Positions 34,449-43,893 are shown, numbered from the stretch's first letter. The stretch: DNA of 64,000 nucleotides from Bacillota bacterium (GCA_023441055.1 JAEZQY010000019.1:62001-126000), one strand, 5' to 3'. The notes: generated from the sequence alone by a model not told the origin. Numbers and translations are program-made.

Positions 34449-35789
34449 TTATAAATTCTGAGTGCTGGTATTCAATTCCTGCGTCCAATCGGCGACGCGA
34501 TCTGTAGCTGTGCCGATTTCCTTAATAGCCATCACGAGCGATCCAACGTCCTCACTGATCTTGGCAATATTGGCCAAGCTGTTATCGAGTGATCGCTTGA
34601 TTTGCCCGAATACGACATTGGTCTCGGTAACCTCACGCTCGCCGAGTTCGGTTTGCTCCTGTACATGCTGCACAGCATCCGCAACTTGCTCTGTATGCAT
34701 GCTGGACTGCTTAATGATCTTGCTAATCTGATTAACAGCATTCATAGTATCTGTGGATAACTTCTTGACCTCATCCGCAACAACGGAGAAGCCTCGTCCA
34801 TGCTCGCCTGCTCTCGCGGCTTCAATAGCCGCGTTGAGCGAGAGCAGCTTAATCTGGCTTGATATACCGTCTACGATAGTGACGATCTTCTCTATCTGTG
34901 CAGAGGTTGTGACCAGCTTCCGGGTCCCCTCACTCATCGTCTGTGAGCTTGCCTGAATGGAATGGATCCGATCGCTAAGATGATCTAACTGGATGGCGCC
35001 TTGCTCAACTCGGCTATGAGAGTCGGCTGATTCGTCAGTCGTAGATTGGATAGCGTGATTCACAGACTCGCTAATAGCGATCAGTTCTTCTACTGAAGCG
35101 CTAGTCTGTTCGGCCAGAGCAGCCAGCCCTTCGGTTACATGGGCAATTGTACGCTTCAATTCTTCCTTGACCTGCTCGTTATGTAGTTCTCGCTCTTCGA
35201 TATGCTTGCGCTCATAAGCCTCCAGCACGATCTGCTGCTCGAAATTGAGAAGCTTAGTAACGGTTTTATTCATCTTGAAGCTCATTTTCCGGTCAGGGAA
35301 TTGGTTGACGATGATGGTAATAATCGCATTCTGCAGGTTTTGGAAGGCGACGAGATACCACTTGGGTACTAGTCCGATTCGTTGGTGGACTTCGGCGATT
35401 CTAAGACGCTTGGCGATGTAGGCTTGATCGATCTGACCATTGAACATCTCCGTAATATGCTGCCGCAACGTTCCCTTCAGTCGCTCGATTGTACTGTGTT
35501 CATTGATGATGGCTCTAAGTTCTTCGACGTCCAATAAGGACTTATAGAAGATGTCCATAATATCTGAGATATGATGTTCAATTAATGGGCGTATGGACCT
35601 GAGCATATTCAGATCCTCAACGGTCAGGTCAATAACCTTCAGTTGCAGCTGAATGTCATGGTTATTATCCAGATTGATGAATCCGCCGCTTGCGTTCTCC
35701 TGGTATAACGGTAAGGAGTCGTGCTGCTGCTTGTCTGTGCGTGCTCTTCTGAACAGTCCAGTTATCAGGTTGTTAGGGTGCTTGCTCAT
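34449..35789 (-). CDS. hemAT: Globin-coupled aerotaxis transducer (HemAT)
   Basis: Soluble chemoreceptor of 446 residues, without membrane segments. Residues 50-200 are a sensor globin with proximal His135 (RIAEVHQRIGLVPKWY) and Tyr82 (DIFYKSL), which binds O2 on haem. The rest is a coiled-coil methyl-accepting signalling domain whose hairpin tip reads IKLLSLNAAIEAARAGEHG (near residue 315), which contacts CheW and CheA. Compared with Bacillus subtilis HemAT it has a slightly longer N terminus. It is on the same strand as the ABC exporter genes, 34 bases upstream, so cotranscription is possible. Confidence 0.93.
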   Translation of the reverse strand: MSKHPNNLITGLFRRARTDKQQHDSLPLYQENASGGFINLDNNHDIQLQLKVIDLTVEDLNMLRSIRPLIEHHISDIMDIFYKSLLDVEELRAIINEHSTIERLKGTLRQHITEMFNGQIDQAYIAKRLRIAEVHQRIGLVPKWYLVAFQNLQNAIITIIVNQFPDRKMSFKMNKTVTKLLNFEQQIVLEAYERKHIEERELHNEQVKEELKRTIAHVTEGLAALAEQTSASVEELIAISESVNHAIQSTTDESADSHSRVEQGAIQLDHLSDRIHSIQASSQTMSEGTRKLVTTSAQIEKIVTIVDGISSQIKLLSLNAAIEAARAGEHGRGFSVVADEVKKLSTDTMNAVNQISKIIKQSSMHTEQVADAVQHVQEQTELGEREVTETNVVFGQIKRSLDNSLANIAKISEDVGSLVMAIKEIGTATDRVADWTQELNTSTQNL

Positions 35790-35892
35790 AGTTGATCAGT
35801 CCTGTCTAATGATAGTTAAATTAATTATATACAATTATGAAGTCCGTATCATGTGCCAGCTGTGACAGATGATGAATTTACAATAAATTAAG

Positions 35893-35935
35893 AAAAGAAG
35901 AAGAGGCCCTCTGTGCTAGCGCACGGTGGCCTCTT
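35893..35935 (-). terminator. Rho-independent terminator of the opuA operon
   Basis: AAGAGGCC (35901-35908) pairs with GGCCTCTT (35928-35935), with further pairing around the centre. Read on the minus strand, it follows the OpuAC stop and runs into CTTCTTCTTTTCTT. Confidence 0.85.
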
Positions 35936-35968
35936 AACAAGCGGATAAGTATCCGCTACGAGATGTGA

Positions 35969-36865
35969 TTATTCAATGCCTGCAAGCCATTCATTAACCT
36001 TCGCTTCGTTCTCCTCTACCCACTTCTTAGAGGCTTCCTCCTCAGACATGCCAGCTAGAATGTCGGCCATGACCGCTTCCATGTCGGCAGGTGTCCAGAC
36101 GAACTGGTCGAGGAATTGATAAGCAACCGGTTGATCATCCTTCAGCCCCAGGCGCACGAGCGTATGAATCTGCTCATCACCACCATACACATTCAACGGG
36201 TCTTCCAGATACTTCAGGTCCATCTCCGCGAACATCCAGTGCGGTGTCCAGCCAGTGACGATAACCGGTTCCTGCTTCGCGTACGCATCCTGAAGCACAG
36301 TGGCCATCGCGGCGGAAGAGCTCTCTAGCAGCTTCCAGTTCGTCAGATCATATTGTTCGATCACCTGACTAGTGGCAGACATAATGCCGGCGCCTGGCTC
36401 GATCCCCGTTATGGTGAAGTTAACCGATTCGCCTACACCGTTCATCAGATCCTCGATCGAGTCAATTTCCATATAAGTGGGGACGACCAATCCAACCTTC
36501 GTGCCGTCCAGGTTAGGTCCGAGATCCTCGAACTTGTCCTTATTTGGTTCATAGTAGTTCTCACCATGCGTGCCGGGGAGCCATGCCGCGACCATCGCGT
36601 CCGCACTGCCGTCAGCAATGCCCACGTACATAGGGCCAGCGTCAACCTGCAGCATCTTTACTTTATAGTTCAGCTTGCTCTCCAACACTTCCTTGACGAC
36701 ATTCGTGCTCGCGATTTCAGAATCCCAGGCTACATAAGCCAGCGTGATTTCTCTGGCCTTCCCGGTATCCTTGCCATCCCCATTATTATTCGTATTCGAA
36801 CATCCAGCAATCACAAGCGCTCCAGCTAACAAAATAGATACAAATAAAACGATTTTTTTTCTCAA
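35969..36865 (-). CDS. opuAC: Glycine betaine/quaternary amine-binding lipoprotein
   Basis: Lipoprotein of 298 residues with signal peptide and lipobox (VIAGC at about 18-22), so it is anchored outside the membrane. The mature part matches OpuAC-type binding proteins: ITLAYVAWDSEIASTNVVKEVLE, DAMVAAWLPGTHGENY, IEPGAGIMSATSQ and VTGWTPHWMFAEMDLKYLEDP, which carry the tryptophans of the aromatic cage for quaternary ammonium groups. It is the last gene of the opuA operon, before the terminator. The importer brings in glycine betaine or related osmoprotectants under salt stress. Confidence 0.94.
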   Translation of the reverse strand: MRKKIVLFVSILLAGALVIAGCSNTNNNGDGKDTGKAREITLAYVAWDSEIASTNVVKEVLESKLNYKVKMLQVDAGPMYVGIADGSADAMVAAWLPGTHGENYYEPNKDKFEDLGPNLDGTKVGLVVPTYMEIDSIEDLMNGVGESVNFTITGIEPGAGIMSATSQVIEQYDLTNWKLLESSSAAMATVLQDAYAKQEPVIVTGWTPHWMFAEMDLKYLEDPLNVYGGDEQIHTLVRLGLKDDQPVAYQFLDQFVWTPADMEAVMADILAGMSEEEASKKWVEENEAKVNEWLAGIE

Positions 36866-36874
36866 TTTACTTCC

Positions 36875-37714
36875 TCATCCCTTCTTATTGTTCTTCTTCA
36901 CAAGACTTTGTGTTAATCGGTCTAGAATGATGGCCAGTACAACGACAGCCAAGCCTGCCTCAACGCCGACCCCGGTCTTCGTCTGGGTAACTGCGCGGTA
37001 CACGTCGGCGCCGACGCCTTGGGCGCCAATCATGGACGCGATGACGACCATAGAGAGCGAGAGCATAATCGTCTGGTTAATGCCCGCCATAATGGTGGGC
37101 ACTGCAATCGGAAGCTGAAGCTTAATGAGCTTCTGCATCGGTGTAGAGCCGAATGCGTCCGCCGCCTCAACCAGATCACTCGGCACCTGGCGAATCCCTA
37201 GGTTGGTTAAGCGGATCGTCGGTGGAATCGCGAAGATGACAGATGCGATGACACCAGGCACGACACCTAGTGAGAAGAATGCGACAGCAGGCAGCAGGTA
37301 CACGAATGCCGGCATCGTCTGCATGAAGTCCAGCACTGGCGTGACAATCTTCTGAACGGTGTTGCTCCTAGCGCATACGATGCCGAGTGGCACGCCTAGC
37401 ACAATCGAGATGAGCGAGGCAACCAGCACAAGCGCCAATGTCTCCATGGTATTCGCCCAGTAGCCAAGATTGTAGACGAGCAGCAGTCCGAACAATGTGA
37501 ACAGCGCGACTCTCGTTCTGGCAATCCAGAAGGCAAGCCCGGTGAAGATCAGAATCATGACGATTGGCGGTAAGAGATTGAACAGATGCGCCAAGCCATT
37601 CACCGTGGAGCCGATTAACAGCTTAATACCGTCGAAGAGAGGCTCCGCATTCGTCTCTAGCCATGCTTCGATCGCTTCAACCCAGCGGCCTATCGGAAGT
37701 TTAGGGATATCCAT
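36875..37714 (-). CDS. opuAB: Glycine betaine ABC transporter permease
   Basis: Membrane protein of 279 residues, ProW/OpuAB type. Near the N terminus an amphipathic segment (WLETNAEPLFDGIKLLIGSTV) precedes several membrane helices, with the family loop DAFGSTPMQKLIKLQLPIAVPTIMAGINQTIMLSLSMVVIASMIGA cut here in parts: PTIRLTNLGIRQVPSDLVEAADAFG and QLPIAVPTIMAGINQ. Its ATG shares one base with the stop of the ATPase gene (TAATG), and the binding-protein gene begins 9 bases after its stop. Three genes form one operon. Confidence 0.95.
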   Translation of the reverse strand: MDIPKLPIGRWVEAIEAWLETNAEPLFDGIKLLIGSTVNGLAHLFNLLPPIVMILIFTGLAFWIARTRVALFTLFGLLLVYNLGYWANTMETLALVLVASLISIVLGVPLGIVCARSNTVQKIVTPVLDFMQTMPAFVYLLPAVAFFSLGVVPGVIASVIFAIPPTIRLTNLGIRQVPSDLVEAADAFGSTPMQKLIKLQLPIAVPTIMAGINQTIMLSLSMVVIASMIGAQGVGADVYRAVTQTKTGVGVEAGLAVVVLAIILDRLTQSLVKKNNKKG

Positions 37715-38922
37715 TATGCTTCACCTGCTTCCGAGTGGGAGTTCCCGTTACCGTTCCCGTTCAAGGCTGCGAGGACGGCTCCACGGATGACGATGCCTAA
37801 CAGCCGCTGATTCTCATCGACTACAGCTAATGGAATCTTGGCGGTGCTGACGATGTCGAACACATCATTCACGTGTACATCCGGGGCCACTGTAGGGGTA
37901 TCGCGGATGATGATGTCGGCTAAGTCCTTACCGGTCTTAACGGCTGCGGCAGAGTCTTCTGCGGTAACTACACCGACTAATTGACGCGCCTTATCCACCA
38001 CATAGAGATTGGATATGCCACGTTCCCGCATAAGCTGCAGCGCCACCCGTGGTCCTCGGTCCATGGTGATCGTCTCCGCTCGTATCATCACATGAGCGAC
38101 GGTCAGTACCTTGGATAAGTCCACATCTTCCACGAACCGTTCCACATACGCATCCGCAGGGTTTGTTAGAATCTCCTCTGGTGTTCCGATCTGGACGACC
38201 GAGCCATCCTTCATGAGCGCGATCCGGTCGCCGATGCGCAGCGCCTCGTCCAGGTCATGCGTGATGAAGATGATGGTCTTCTTCATGCTGGCTTGCAGCT
38301 CAACAAGTTCATCCTGCATATCCTTGCGAATGAGCGGGTCCAGCGCGCTGAATGCCTCATCCATGAGCAGAATGTCTGGGTCGTTAGCCAATCCGCGCGC
38401 CAGACCGACACGCTGCTGCATCCCGCCGCTTAACTCATGGGGGTAGCGATCCTCCAATCCGCCAAGACCGACGATCTTCAGTGTCTTGCTCGCGGTGGCG
38501 CGCCGCTCAGCCTTGGCAACGCCTTGAATTTCCAGACCGTATTCCACATTCTCGAGTACGGTGCGATGCGGGAACAAGGCGAAGTTCTGGAAGATCATAC
38601 TGATCGTGTTCCGTCTGACTGCGCGGAGCTGCTCTGGGTTCATAACGACGATGTCTTCGCCATTAATAAGCACCTTGCCCGAGGTAGGCTCGATTAAACG
38701 ATTCAAGAGTCGGACCAAGGTGGACTTCCCGCTGCCGGATAGACCCATAATCACGAAGATTTCACCAGCTTCAATGGAGAAGCTGACACGATTTACGCCG
38801 ACTGTCAGTTTTGTTTCCTTAGCGATCCGCTCCTTGGACCAACCTTGGTCGAGCAACGCATATGCCCGCTTCGGATCATGCCCGAACACCTTGGTCAACG
38901 ATTGGACTTCTATGATCGCCAT
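37714..38922 (-). CDS. opuAA: Glycine betaine ABC transporter ATP-binding protein with CBS domains
   Basis: ATPase of 402 residues, ProV/OpuAA type. Walker A is GLSGSGKST, the signature LSGGMQQRVGLAR and Walker B ILLMDEAFSALDP. Two C-terminal CBS domains (about 275-395) follow; in this family they sense ionic strength and gate transport. Start 38922 is 9 bases after GGAAGGGG; the frame extends back to 39006 without a site. The first part YALLDQGWSKERIAKET is typical for the family. It is first in the operon, facing the GbsR-type regulator gene. Confidence 0.95.
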   Translation of the reverse strand: MAIIEVQSLTKVFGHDPKRAYALLDQGWSKERIAKETKLTVGVNRVSFSIEAGEIFVIMGLSGSGKSTLVRLLNRLIEPTSGKVLINGEDIVVMNPEQLRAVRRNTISMIFQNFALFPHRTVLENVEYGLEIQGVAKAERRATASKTLKIVGLGGLEDRYPHELSGGMQQRVGLARGLANDPDILLMDEAFSALDPLIRKDMQDELVELQASMKKTIIFITHDLDEALRIGDRIALMKDGSVVQIGTPEEILTNPADAYVERFVEDVDLSKVLTVAHVMIRAETITMDRGPRVALQLMRERGISNLYVVDKARQLVGVVTAEDSAAAVKTGKDLADIIIRDTPTVAPDVHVNDVFDIVSTAKIPLAVVDENQRLLGIVIRGAVLAALNGNGNGNSHSEAGEA

Positions 38923-39012
38923 GTTGAAAAACCCCTTCCAAACCATACTTGCCTGAGCTGTAAATGCTACCTGCTTAGTGTAAACGGATGAACGAAATGG
39001 GGTCAAAGTGGA

Positions 39013-39026
39013 TATACGTCCGTATA
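39013..39026. promoter_or_regulatory. Palindrome in the opuA upstream region, possible GbsR-type operator
   Basis: TATACG-TC-CGTATA is a perfect 14-bp palindrome about 90 bp before the opuAA start, between this operon and the divergent regulator gene. Binding by the neighbouring regulator is inferred from position. Confidence 0.4.
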
Positions 39027-39114
39027 GTATGAACAGTTTTAACTTTACAAACTTATAATACTGTATGCTCTGTATCCCTTACATTTCCTGCTACCTAGGA
39101 TTCTTTACTTCTTA

Positions 39115-39143
39115 TTGACTATTTTCTACAATGTGTATATGTG
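39115..39143 (+). promoter_or_regulatory. Likely promoter of the gbsR-type gene
   Basis: TTGACT (39115-39120) and TATGTG (39138-39143) are 17 bases apart. The -10 box is a moderate match only. Confidence 0.4.
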
Positions 39144-39190
39144 TTATACAAGCCCGTACGAATGCGTGCCAAGATAGGGAGTGTACGTTT

Positions 39191-39751
39191 ATGGTAAAGT
39201 TAGAAGGACTGAGTGAAGAGCAAGTTGCCAGGCTCAAGAAATCACGCCGCCGCGTGATCGAATCGATCGGCAATAACATGGATTTATACGGAGTTACCTT
39301 ATCGATCGGCCACTTATATGGGAATATGTACTTCCATAATGGACCGGTTACACTGGATGATATGGGTGAACAGATGGGGCTTAGCAAGACGAGTATCAGT
39401 ACAGGGATGCGCACGTTATCCGACCTCAAGATGATCGGTAAGGTGTGGGAGAAGGGTGCCCGTAAGGATCTGTACGAGGTGGAGCCGGATTGGCACCAGA
39501 ACTTCGTGGATTACTTCTCGATTAAGTGGCGCAAGTCGATGGAGATGAATAAGCAATCCTTGATTAAGTCGATAGCGGAGATGAAGAAGCTTCGCGATGA
39601 GGATCCGGGTAACGAACAACTGATTGCATTGACGGATACCGATATTGCGAAGATGACGAATGCTCTGCAATATTATAGATGGCTCGAGCGATTTATCGAC
39701 TCCCTGGAATCAGGAGACATCTTCGAGTGGATTCCGAAGGAGTCGGATTAA
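39191..39751 (+). CDS. gbsR: GbsR/MarR-family regulator of the opuA operon
   Basis: Protein of 186 residues, close in length to Bacillus GbsR. It has a winged helix with GPVTLDDMGEQMGLSKTSISTGMRTL, preceded by LYGVTLSIGHLYGNMYF, which in GbsR-like proteins helps form the choline/betaine pocket. A helical dimerisation region follows. ATG 39191 is 9 bases after AGGGAG; the frame reaches back to 39131. Divergent position with opuAA suggests that it represses osmoprotectant import. Its last four bases overlap the convergent oxidoreductase gene. Confidence 0.9.
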   Translation: MVKLEGLSEEQVARLKKSRRRVIESIGNNMDLYGVTLSIGHLYGNMYFHNGPVTLDDMGEQMGLSKTSISTGMRTLSDLKMIGKVWEKGARKDLYEVEPDWHQNFVDYFSIKWRKSMEMNKQSLIKSIAEMKKLRDEDPGNEQLIALTDTDIAKMTNALQYYRWLERFIDSLESGDIFEWIPKESD

Positions 39752-42036
39752 TCGGCGTATACTCTTATCTCATAGATCGCTGCGCTGTCATCGCCGTTAG
39801 TCTCTAGGATTGTGACTCGCAGACAACAGGTATGAATCGGTGAAGGCAACTTGTGTCGGCATTGCCGTTGATAATTATCATCTATATGGATGAGCTCCTG
39901 CCACTCTCCTTCCACTTGCGCTGAGATGACGTAACGCTTCGGACATTCAGGATCGCGATATAATGGCGGATAGTAACGATAATCCATTCGCAATTGACCC
40001 GGGAACGTCAGCTGAATAAGCTGGATGTACTGGGTCTTGTTCCAGCTAAGCTGAATCCATTGCGGCATTGTCTGTCTAGGGTCTGATCGCCACAAATTGG
40101 TGGTTTGATAGGGGCGTGCGACTCCGCTGGTCAGATGTGAAGCGGGATACATGTCTTGCGCAGGCTTGATTGCGAAGGATAATGTCTCTCCATTTCCCAA
40201 CCGCCGCATGCGGCTATCATTAGTCTCGTAAGCAGCAGGTAGTCCAGGAAGCACGACCTCTGCAGGATGCCAGATTATATCTGAATTCGGCCCCAACTCG
40301 ATCCGCATGTATCGTCCTAGTGATGAAGTAGGCATGTGTAAAGAGACATCCCATTGGATCCATTGTCCACATCCGGGTTGTACGGCTAGTCGGTCACTTA
40401 TTGTAGAAGGTCTATGTCTGACGCGATAATCCCAGATGTCATCTACAGGTAATAACGAGATATCCAACCATTGCTCAGTTGAACTCAGATTGCTTACAAA
40501 TACGGAGATAGACTCAATATGATCAGTGTTGCGTATAAACCATTGACTGTGTCGCGTTAATAGCCGCCAGATGGTGTCATTTCGATCTACCCTATTAACG
40601 TCTACTGTTGGAACAGGCTTAACTTCTGTAATCATCGTTGAACTTGATGCTTCGACCTTCGCACACCTGGCCAAATCCATCGGATCTTCATTCGTTGCCC
40701 CCATCAGAAAGCAATCATCGCGGAGCAGACGCTGCTGGATCGATTGAATTGTCGCGAGGCTTAGTTTCTTGATCTTCTCATTAGTACGCAGTACAATTGC
40801 AGCCGCAGTACCGGCAGCTTGACCTAAGATGGCAGTTGTGCCCATCACGCGTGTACTACCAAGGGCAACATGTGTCGCGCTAATATTGCGACCTGCCATG
40901 AATAGATTCTCTACATCCTTAGCGATCAGACAGCGGAGCGGAATGCTGTATGGTGCTACATAGCTCTGATTCATATAGTTGGAGTCATCGCCTTTAGCAG
41001 AACCCTGCTCGCTGAATGCTGCGAGCAATCCTCCTGATTTATGCAAATCGATGAACCACCCCCCATAAGCAATGTCATCATCGTAGTTGCGCCGTTCCAT
41101 AATATCATGCTGCGTCAGCATATACATGCCCATGATCCGTCGACTCTCCCGCTTGCCAGGTATTTGACCGATCCAATCAATCGCGAAGTTTTTAGCCCGT
41201 TCCATGAACTTTATGTCCTTGTTCTTCAGGAAGTCCCAGATGCCTAACACATGGCGAGTTAGCTCATGTCGTATCGTTTCATTATCTAGAATGGTGTCCC
41301 AGGGAGAACCGAGCTCGATCCACCAATAGCCCCCTTCGGGTTCAGACGGGATACGGCCGCCCTTATAAAAAACAGCTGGATCATCATAATTGTATGCCCA
41401 TTCAGGAGCTTTGAAGGGGATCGGTCTGCCCATATCCTTGGCTCGGAAGTGGATGGAACTGCCCATTACATCGGTGCTAGCTATTGTTGGGGCATGCGGT
41501 TCCCCGTATTCATCTCTGCTCTCAGTGCCCATTCGCCATTCGCAACCTGACAAGTCTGCTACAATACCGTCACCTGTACAATCAATGAATAAGTCAGCTT
41601 TAAGGTTCAATTCCGTTTCCGCATTGGCGATTCGTGCGCGAATGGCTTCAATGCGACTGTCAGTGGGGTCCATCACGACTTCATAGATGGATGTGTTCAG
41701 ATAGAAGTCCAGATTCGATTCACTAACAATCTTGTTATAGAGAATCATGTCCCAGACACTATTCGTTCTCCCGTTCGTCCGATTTGGTTCATGATTCATC
41801 GCGCGTTCTTCAAGCAACAGCTCAGATACAATACCCGTTTCCCTGGCATACGCGTTAAAATTGGCTGCACCTTGCGGTATCACACGAATTTCGGATGAAC
41901 TATTCCCGCCGAATACAGGGCGATCCTGTACAATACACACCCTAGCACCATTACGCGCTGCCGCGATAGCCGCACAAACCCCAGACAACCCTCCTCCGCA
42001 TACAATGACTTCATAATGCTGATGAAGCATTCTCAT
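39748..42036 (-). CDS. FAD-dependent oxidoreductase with C-terminal accessory domain
   Basis: Protein of 762 residues. The dinucleotide-binding fold is at the N terminus (YEVIVCGGGLSGVCAAIAAARNGARV read in parts: CGGGLSGVCAA and RNGARV), followed by FGGNSSSEIR, DLFIDCTGDGIVAD and NLFMAGRNISATHVALGSTRVMG, all typical of FAD_oxidored proteins found near polysaccharide genes. Residues 500-762 form beta-rich domains that look like a discoidin-type module, unusual additions to the oxidoreductase. Of several ATGs I prefer 42036, 8 bases after GGAG. It is divergent from an AraC regulator. The substrate is unknown; a sugar or sugar-acid oxidation is a guess. Confidence 0.85.
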   Translation of the reverse strand: MRMLHQHYEVIVCGGGLSGVCAAIAAARNGARVCIVQDRPVFGGNSSSEIRVIPQGAANFNAYARETGIVSELLLEERAMNHEPNRTNGRTNSVWDMILYNKIVSESNLDFYLNTSIYEVVMDPTDSRIEAIRARIANAETELNLKADLFIDCTGDGIVADLSGCEWRMGTESRDEYGEPHAPTIASTDVMGSSIHFRAKDMGRPIPFKAPEWAYNYDDPAVFYKGGRIPSEPEGGYWWIELGSPWDTILDNETIRHELTRHVLGIWDFLKNKDIKFMERAKNFAIDWIGQIPGKRESRRIMGMYMLTQHDIMERRNYDDDIAYGGWFIDLHKSGGLLAAFSEQGSAKGDDSNYMNQSYVAPYSIPLRCLIAKDVENLFMAGRNISATHVALGSTRVMGTTAILGQAAGTAAAIVLRTNEKIKKLSLATIQSIQQRLLRDDCFLMGATNEDPMDLARCAKVEASSSTMITEVKPVPTVDVNRVDRNDTIWRLLTRHSQWFIRNTDHIESISVFVSNLSSTEQWLDISLLPVDDIWDYRVRHRPSTISDRLAVQPGCGQWIQWDVSLHMPTSSLGRYMRIELGPNSDIIWHPAEVVLPGLPAAYETNDSRMRRLGNGETLSFAIKPAQDMYPASHLTSGVARPYQTTNLWRSDPRQTMPQWIQLSWNKTQYIQLIQLTFPGQLRMDYRYYPPLYRDPECPKRYVISAQVEGEWQELIHIDDNYQRQCRHKLPSPIHTCCLRVTILETNGDDSAAIYEIRVYAD

Positions 42037-42075
42037 GATCATCACTCCACAAATATAATTATATTCATTATATTT

Positions 42076-42106
42076 ATATGATCATCCCGATCATATGCAC
42101 TATAAT
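42076..42106 (+). promoter_or_regulatory. Inverted repeat and -10 box in the oxidoreductase/AraC divergent region
   Basis: ATATGATC (42076-42083) and GATCATAT (42089-42096) form a perfect 8-bp dyad with 5-base spacer, and TATAAT lies at 42101-42106 for the AraC gene. The dyad could be the operator shared by both genes. Confidence 0.45.
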
Positions 42107-42144
42107 AGCGAGTATATATACTTTCTTTCACGAGGTGGACGCAG

Positions 42145-42960
42145 GTGCTGAATAAACCCAATCTGCTGCAAGAGGTTCGAATCACCCGCTATCATTACTT
42201 TAAGAATAAACCGGAGTTCGAGAAGGAAGAGGATAACTATGCTTCACAATGGGGAGCCTTCGCTATGGAGAAGGGTCAATTCCACTATGAGATTGATAAG
42301 GATGCAGGCACGACGGAAGTGGGTGACATCATTCTATGTCCACCTCATACCGTATTCAGACGCATGACGGAAGAACCGCTTACGTTTCACTTCTTCATCT
42401 TCGATTGGATTCCACTATCGCCAGCAACTATACAAGATTATATTGGACCGACAGGGAAGCTTTCCTTTAGGGAGAAGGAACGTCTGTGGAATACGTGCAA
42501 TCTGCTCAGGCGGATTGCCCATGCGGATGATGAGGCAGCCCAGTTGTGGAGAAATCATCTGCTTACCGACATTCTGCGCGCCTATATTGCGGAGCGAAGC
42601 ATACCTGCGATGACCACTGAAGAGGATGTGCCGACAGATAGGATGATAGCTGAGGCTAAATTACTGATCGATGCAAGATTTCGTGAAACCAGTATGCAAG
42701 TTCAGCGGCTTGCAGAGGATTATGCGATAAGTCCGGTTCAGTTTACACGCCGCTTCAAACAAGCCTACGGCCTGAATCCATCTGAATATATAAGTAGCCT
42801 GAGAGTGATTGAGGCGCGCAGGTTGCTTACTCATACCGATTGGACAATCGATTCGGTTGCCCGATCCAGCGGGTTCAATAACGGCTTTTACTTATCCAAA
42901 GTTTTCATCAACAAGTTGGGCATAACCCCCTCTAAATTCCGCAGCCGGTATCGTGTCTAG
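42145..42960 (+). CDS. AraC-family regulator, probable regulator of the FAD oxidoreductase
   Basis: Protein of 271 residues with GTG start 6 bases after GAGGTGG. The N-terminal cupin has GQFHYEIDKDAGTTEVGDIILCPPHTVFRRM; C-terminal helix-turn-helix motifs are VQRLAEDYAISPVQFTRRFKQ and IDSVARSSGFNNGFYLSKVF. It is divergent from the oxidoreductase gene. Base composition of this pair seems lower in G+C than that of the neighbouring hydrolase genes, a weak hint of separate origin. Confidence 0.9.
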   Translation: MLNKPNLLQEVRITRYHYFKNKPEFEKEEDNYASQWGAFAMEKGQFHYEIDKDAGTTEVGDIILCPPHTVFRRMTEEPLTFHFFIFDWIPLSPATIQDYIGPTGKLSFREKERLWNTCNLLRRIAHADDEAAQLWRNHLLTDILRAYIAERSIPAMTTEEDVPTDRMIAEAKLLIDARFRETSMQVQRLAEDYAISPVQFTRRFKQAYGLNPSEYISSLRVIEARRLLTHTDWTIDSVARSSGFNNGFYLSKVFINKLGITPSKFRSRYRV

Positions 42961-43004
42961 TCGGAAGTGAACATAAATAAGGATACGGAATCTGTTACGT
43001 GTGA

Positions 43005-43871
43005 TCAATGATGGGACTTTTTATATTGCAAGGGAGTCGTGCCTACTGTCTGTTTGAAGATGTGGATAAAGTGGGATGTATTCGTCAGACCGACAGCCTC
43101 GCCGATCTGCTCGACGCTGAGATCGGTCGTGTTAAGCAGATGACAGGCCTTCATAATTCTGCGCGCGCGGAGATATTCGGTGATGCTGCTCCCTGTCTCG
43201 CTGCGGAATATGCGCGATACATAGAATTTCGATAGATGTAGATGCTCGGCCAACTTCTCTAGGTCGAATTCCTCGTGTAGATGCTGATCGATCCAGCGCA
43301 TAATGCGCTCGGAATAATGATCGGATCGGCGCTCCCGATTATGGGTGATCGATCCCAGAGCGGTTGCTTGTTCTATCGCGCTAAGCAGATGGGCGGTGAA
43401 TAGCGTGATCTCCTCCGAATGATGACCATACCCTTCACGCACATTCCGTGCATATTGCTCATAGCAATCCTCGACGAAGCTCATGCGCTCACCGAGGTTG
43501 ATCGCTCGCGGTGCCTTGGGCGCTCGCATCAGATGCTCGAACCATTCGTGCCGACGAGGGAAAGCAGCCAGATGGGCTTGGAGTGCCGCAGGATCCAGGT
43601 GTAGAATGGTGCGGATGTACGGCTCGCCATCGGTCAATTGTTCAGCGAACACCTTATGCAGTTCGAAGGGCTGGAATATGAACAGCATGCCCCGACTAAT
43701 CTCATGCGTCTGGCTGTTGACGGATACGATCCCGCTGCCCTGATGGACGAGCAGCAGCTCGCAGCATTGATGCCAGTGGTAGTAGCCCGTGCTGGGCATG
43801 GAATAATCACTCCGATAATACCAGTCAATCGGTTTGCCGGTGAAGACAATGGGATGGAATAATCGACTCAT
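43005..43871 (-). CDS. AraC-family regulator, probable regulator of the GH88 gene
   Basis: Protein of 288 residues. The cupin part shows YYHWHQCCELLLVHQGSGIVSVN and FQPFELHKVFAE; the DNA-binding part shows LEKLAEHLHLSKFYVSRIFRSETG and VEQIGEAVGLTNTSHFIHIFKQ. A 45-bp sequence just upstream of its start recurs before the GH88 gene 750 bp away, which suggests that both respond to the same factor, perhaps this protein itself. Confidence 0.9.
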   Translation of the reverse strand: MSRLFHPIVFTGKPIDWYYRSDYSMPSTGYYHWHQCCELLLVHQGSGIVSVNSQTHEISRGMLFIFQPFELHKVFAEQLTDGEPYIRTILHLDPAALQAHLAAFPRRHEWFEHLMRAPKAPRAINLGERMSFVEDCYEQYARNVREGYGHHSEEITLFTAHLLSAIEQATALGSITHNRERRSDHYSERIMRWIDQHLHEEFDLEKLAEHLHLSKFYVSRIFRSETGSSITEYLRARRIMKACHLLNTTDLSVEQIGEAVGLTNTSHFIHIFKQTVGTTPLQYKKSHH

Positions 43872-43893
43872 ACTCGCTCCTCCGCTGCTATGT

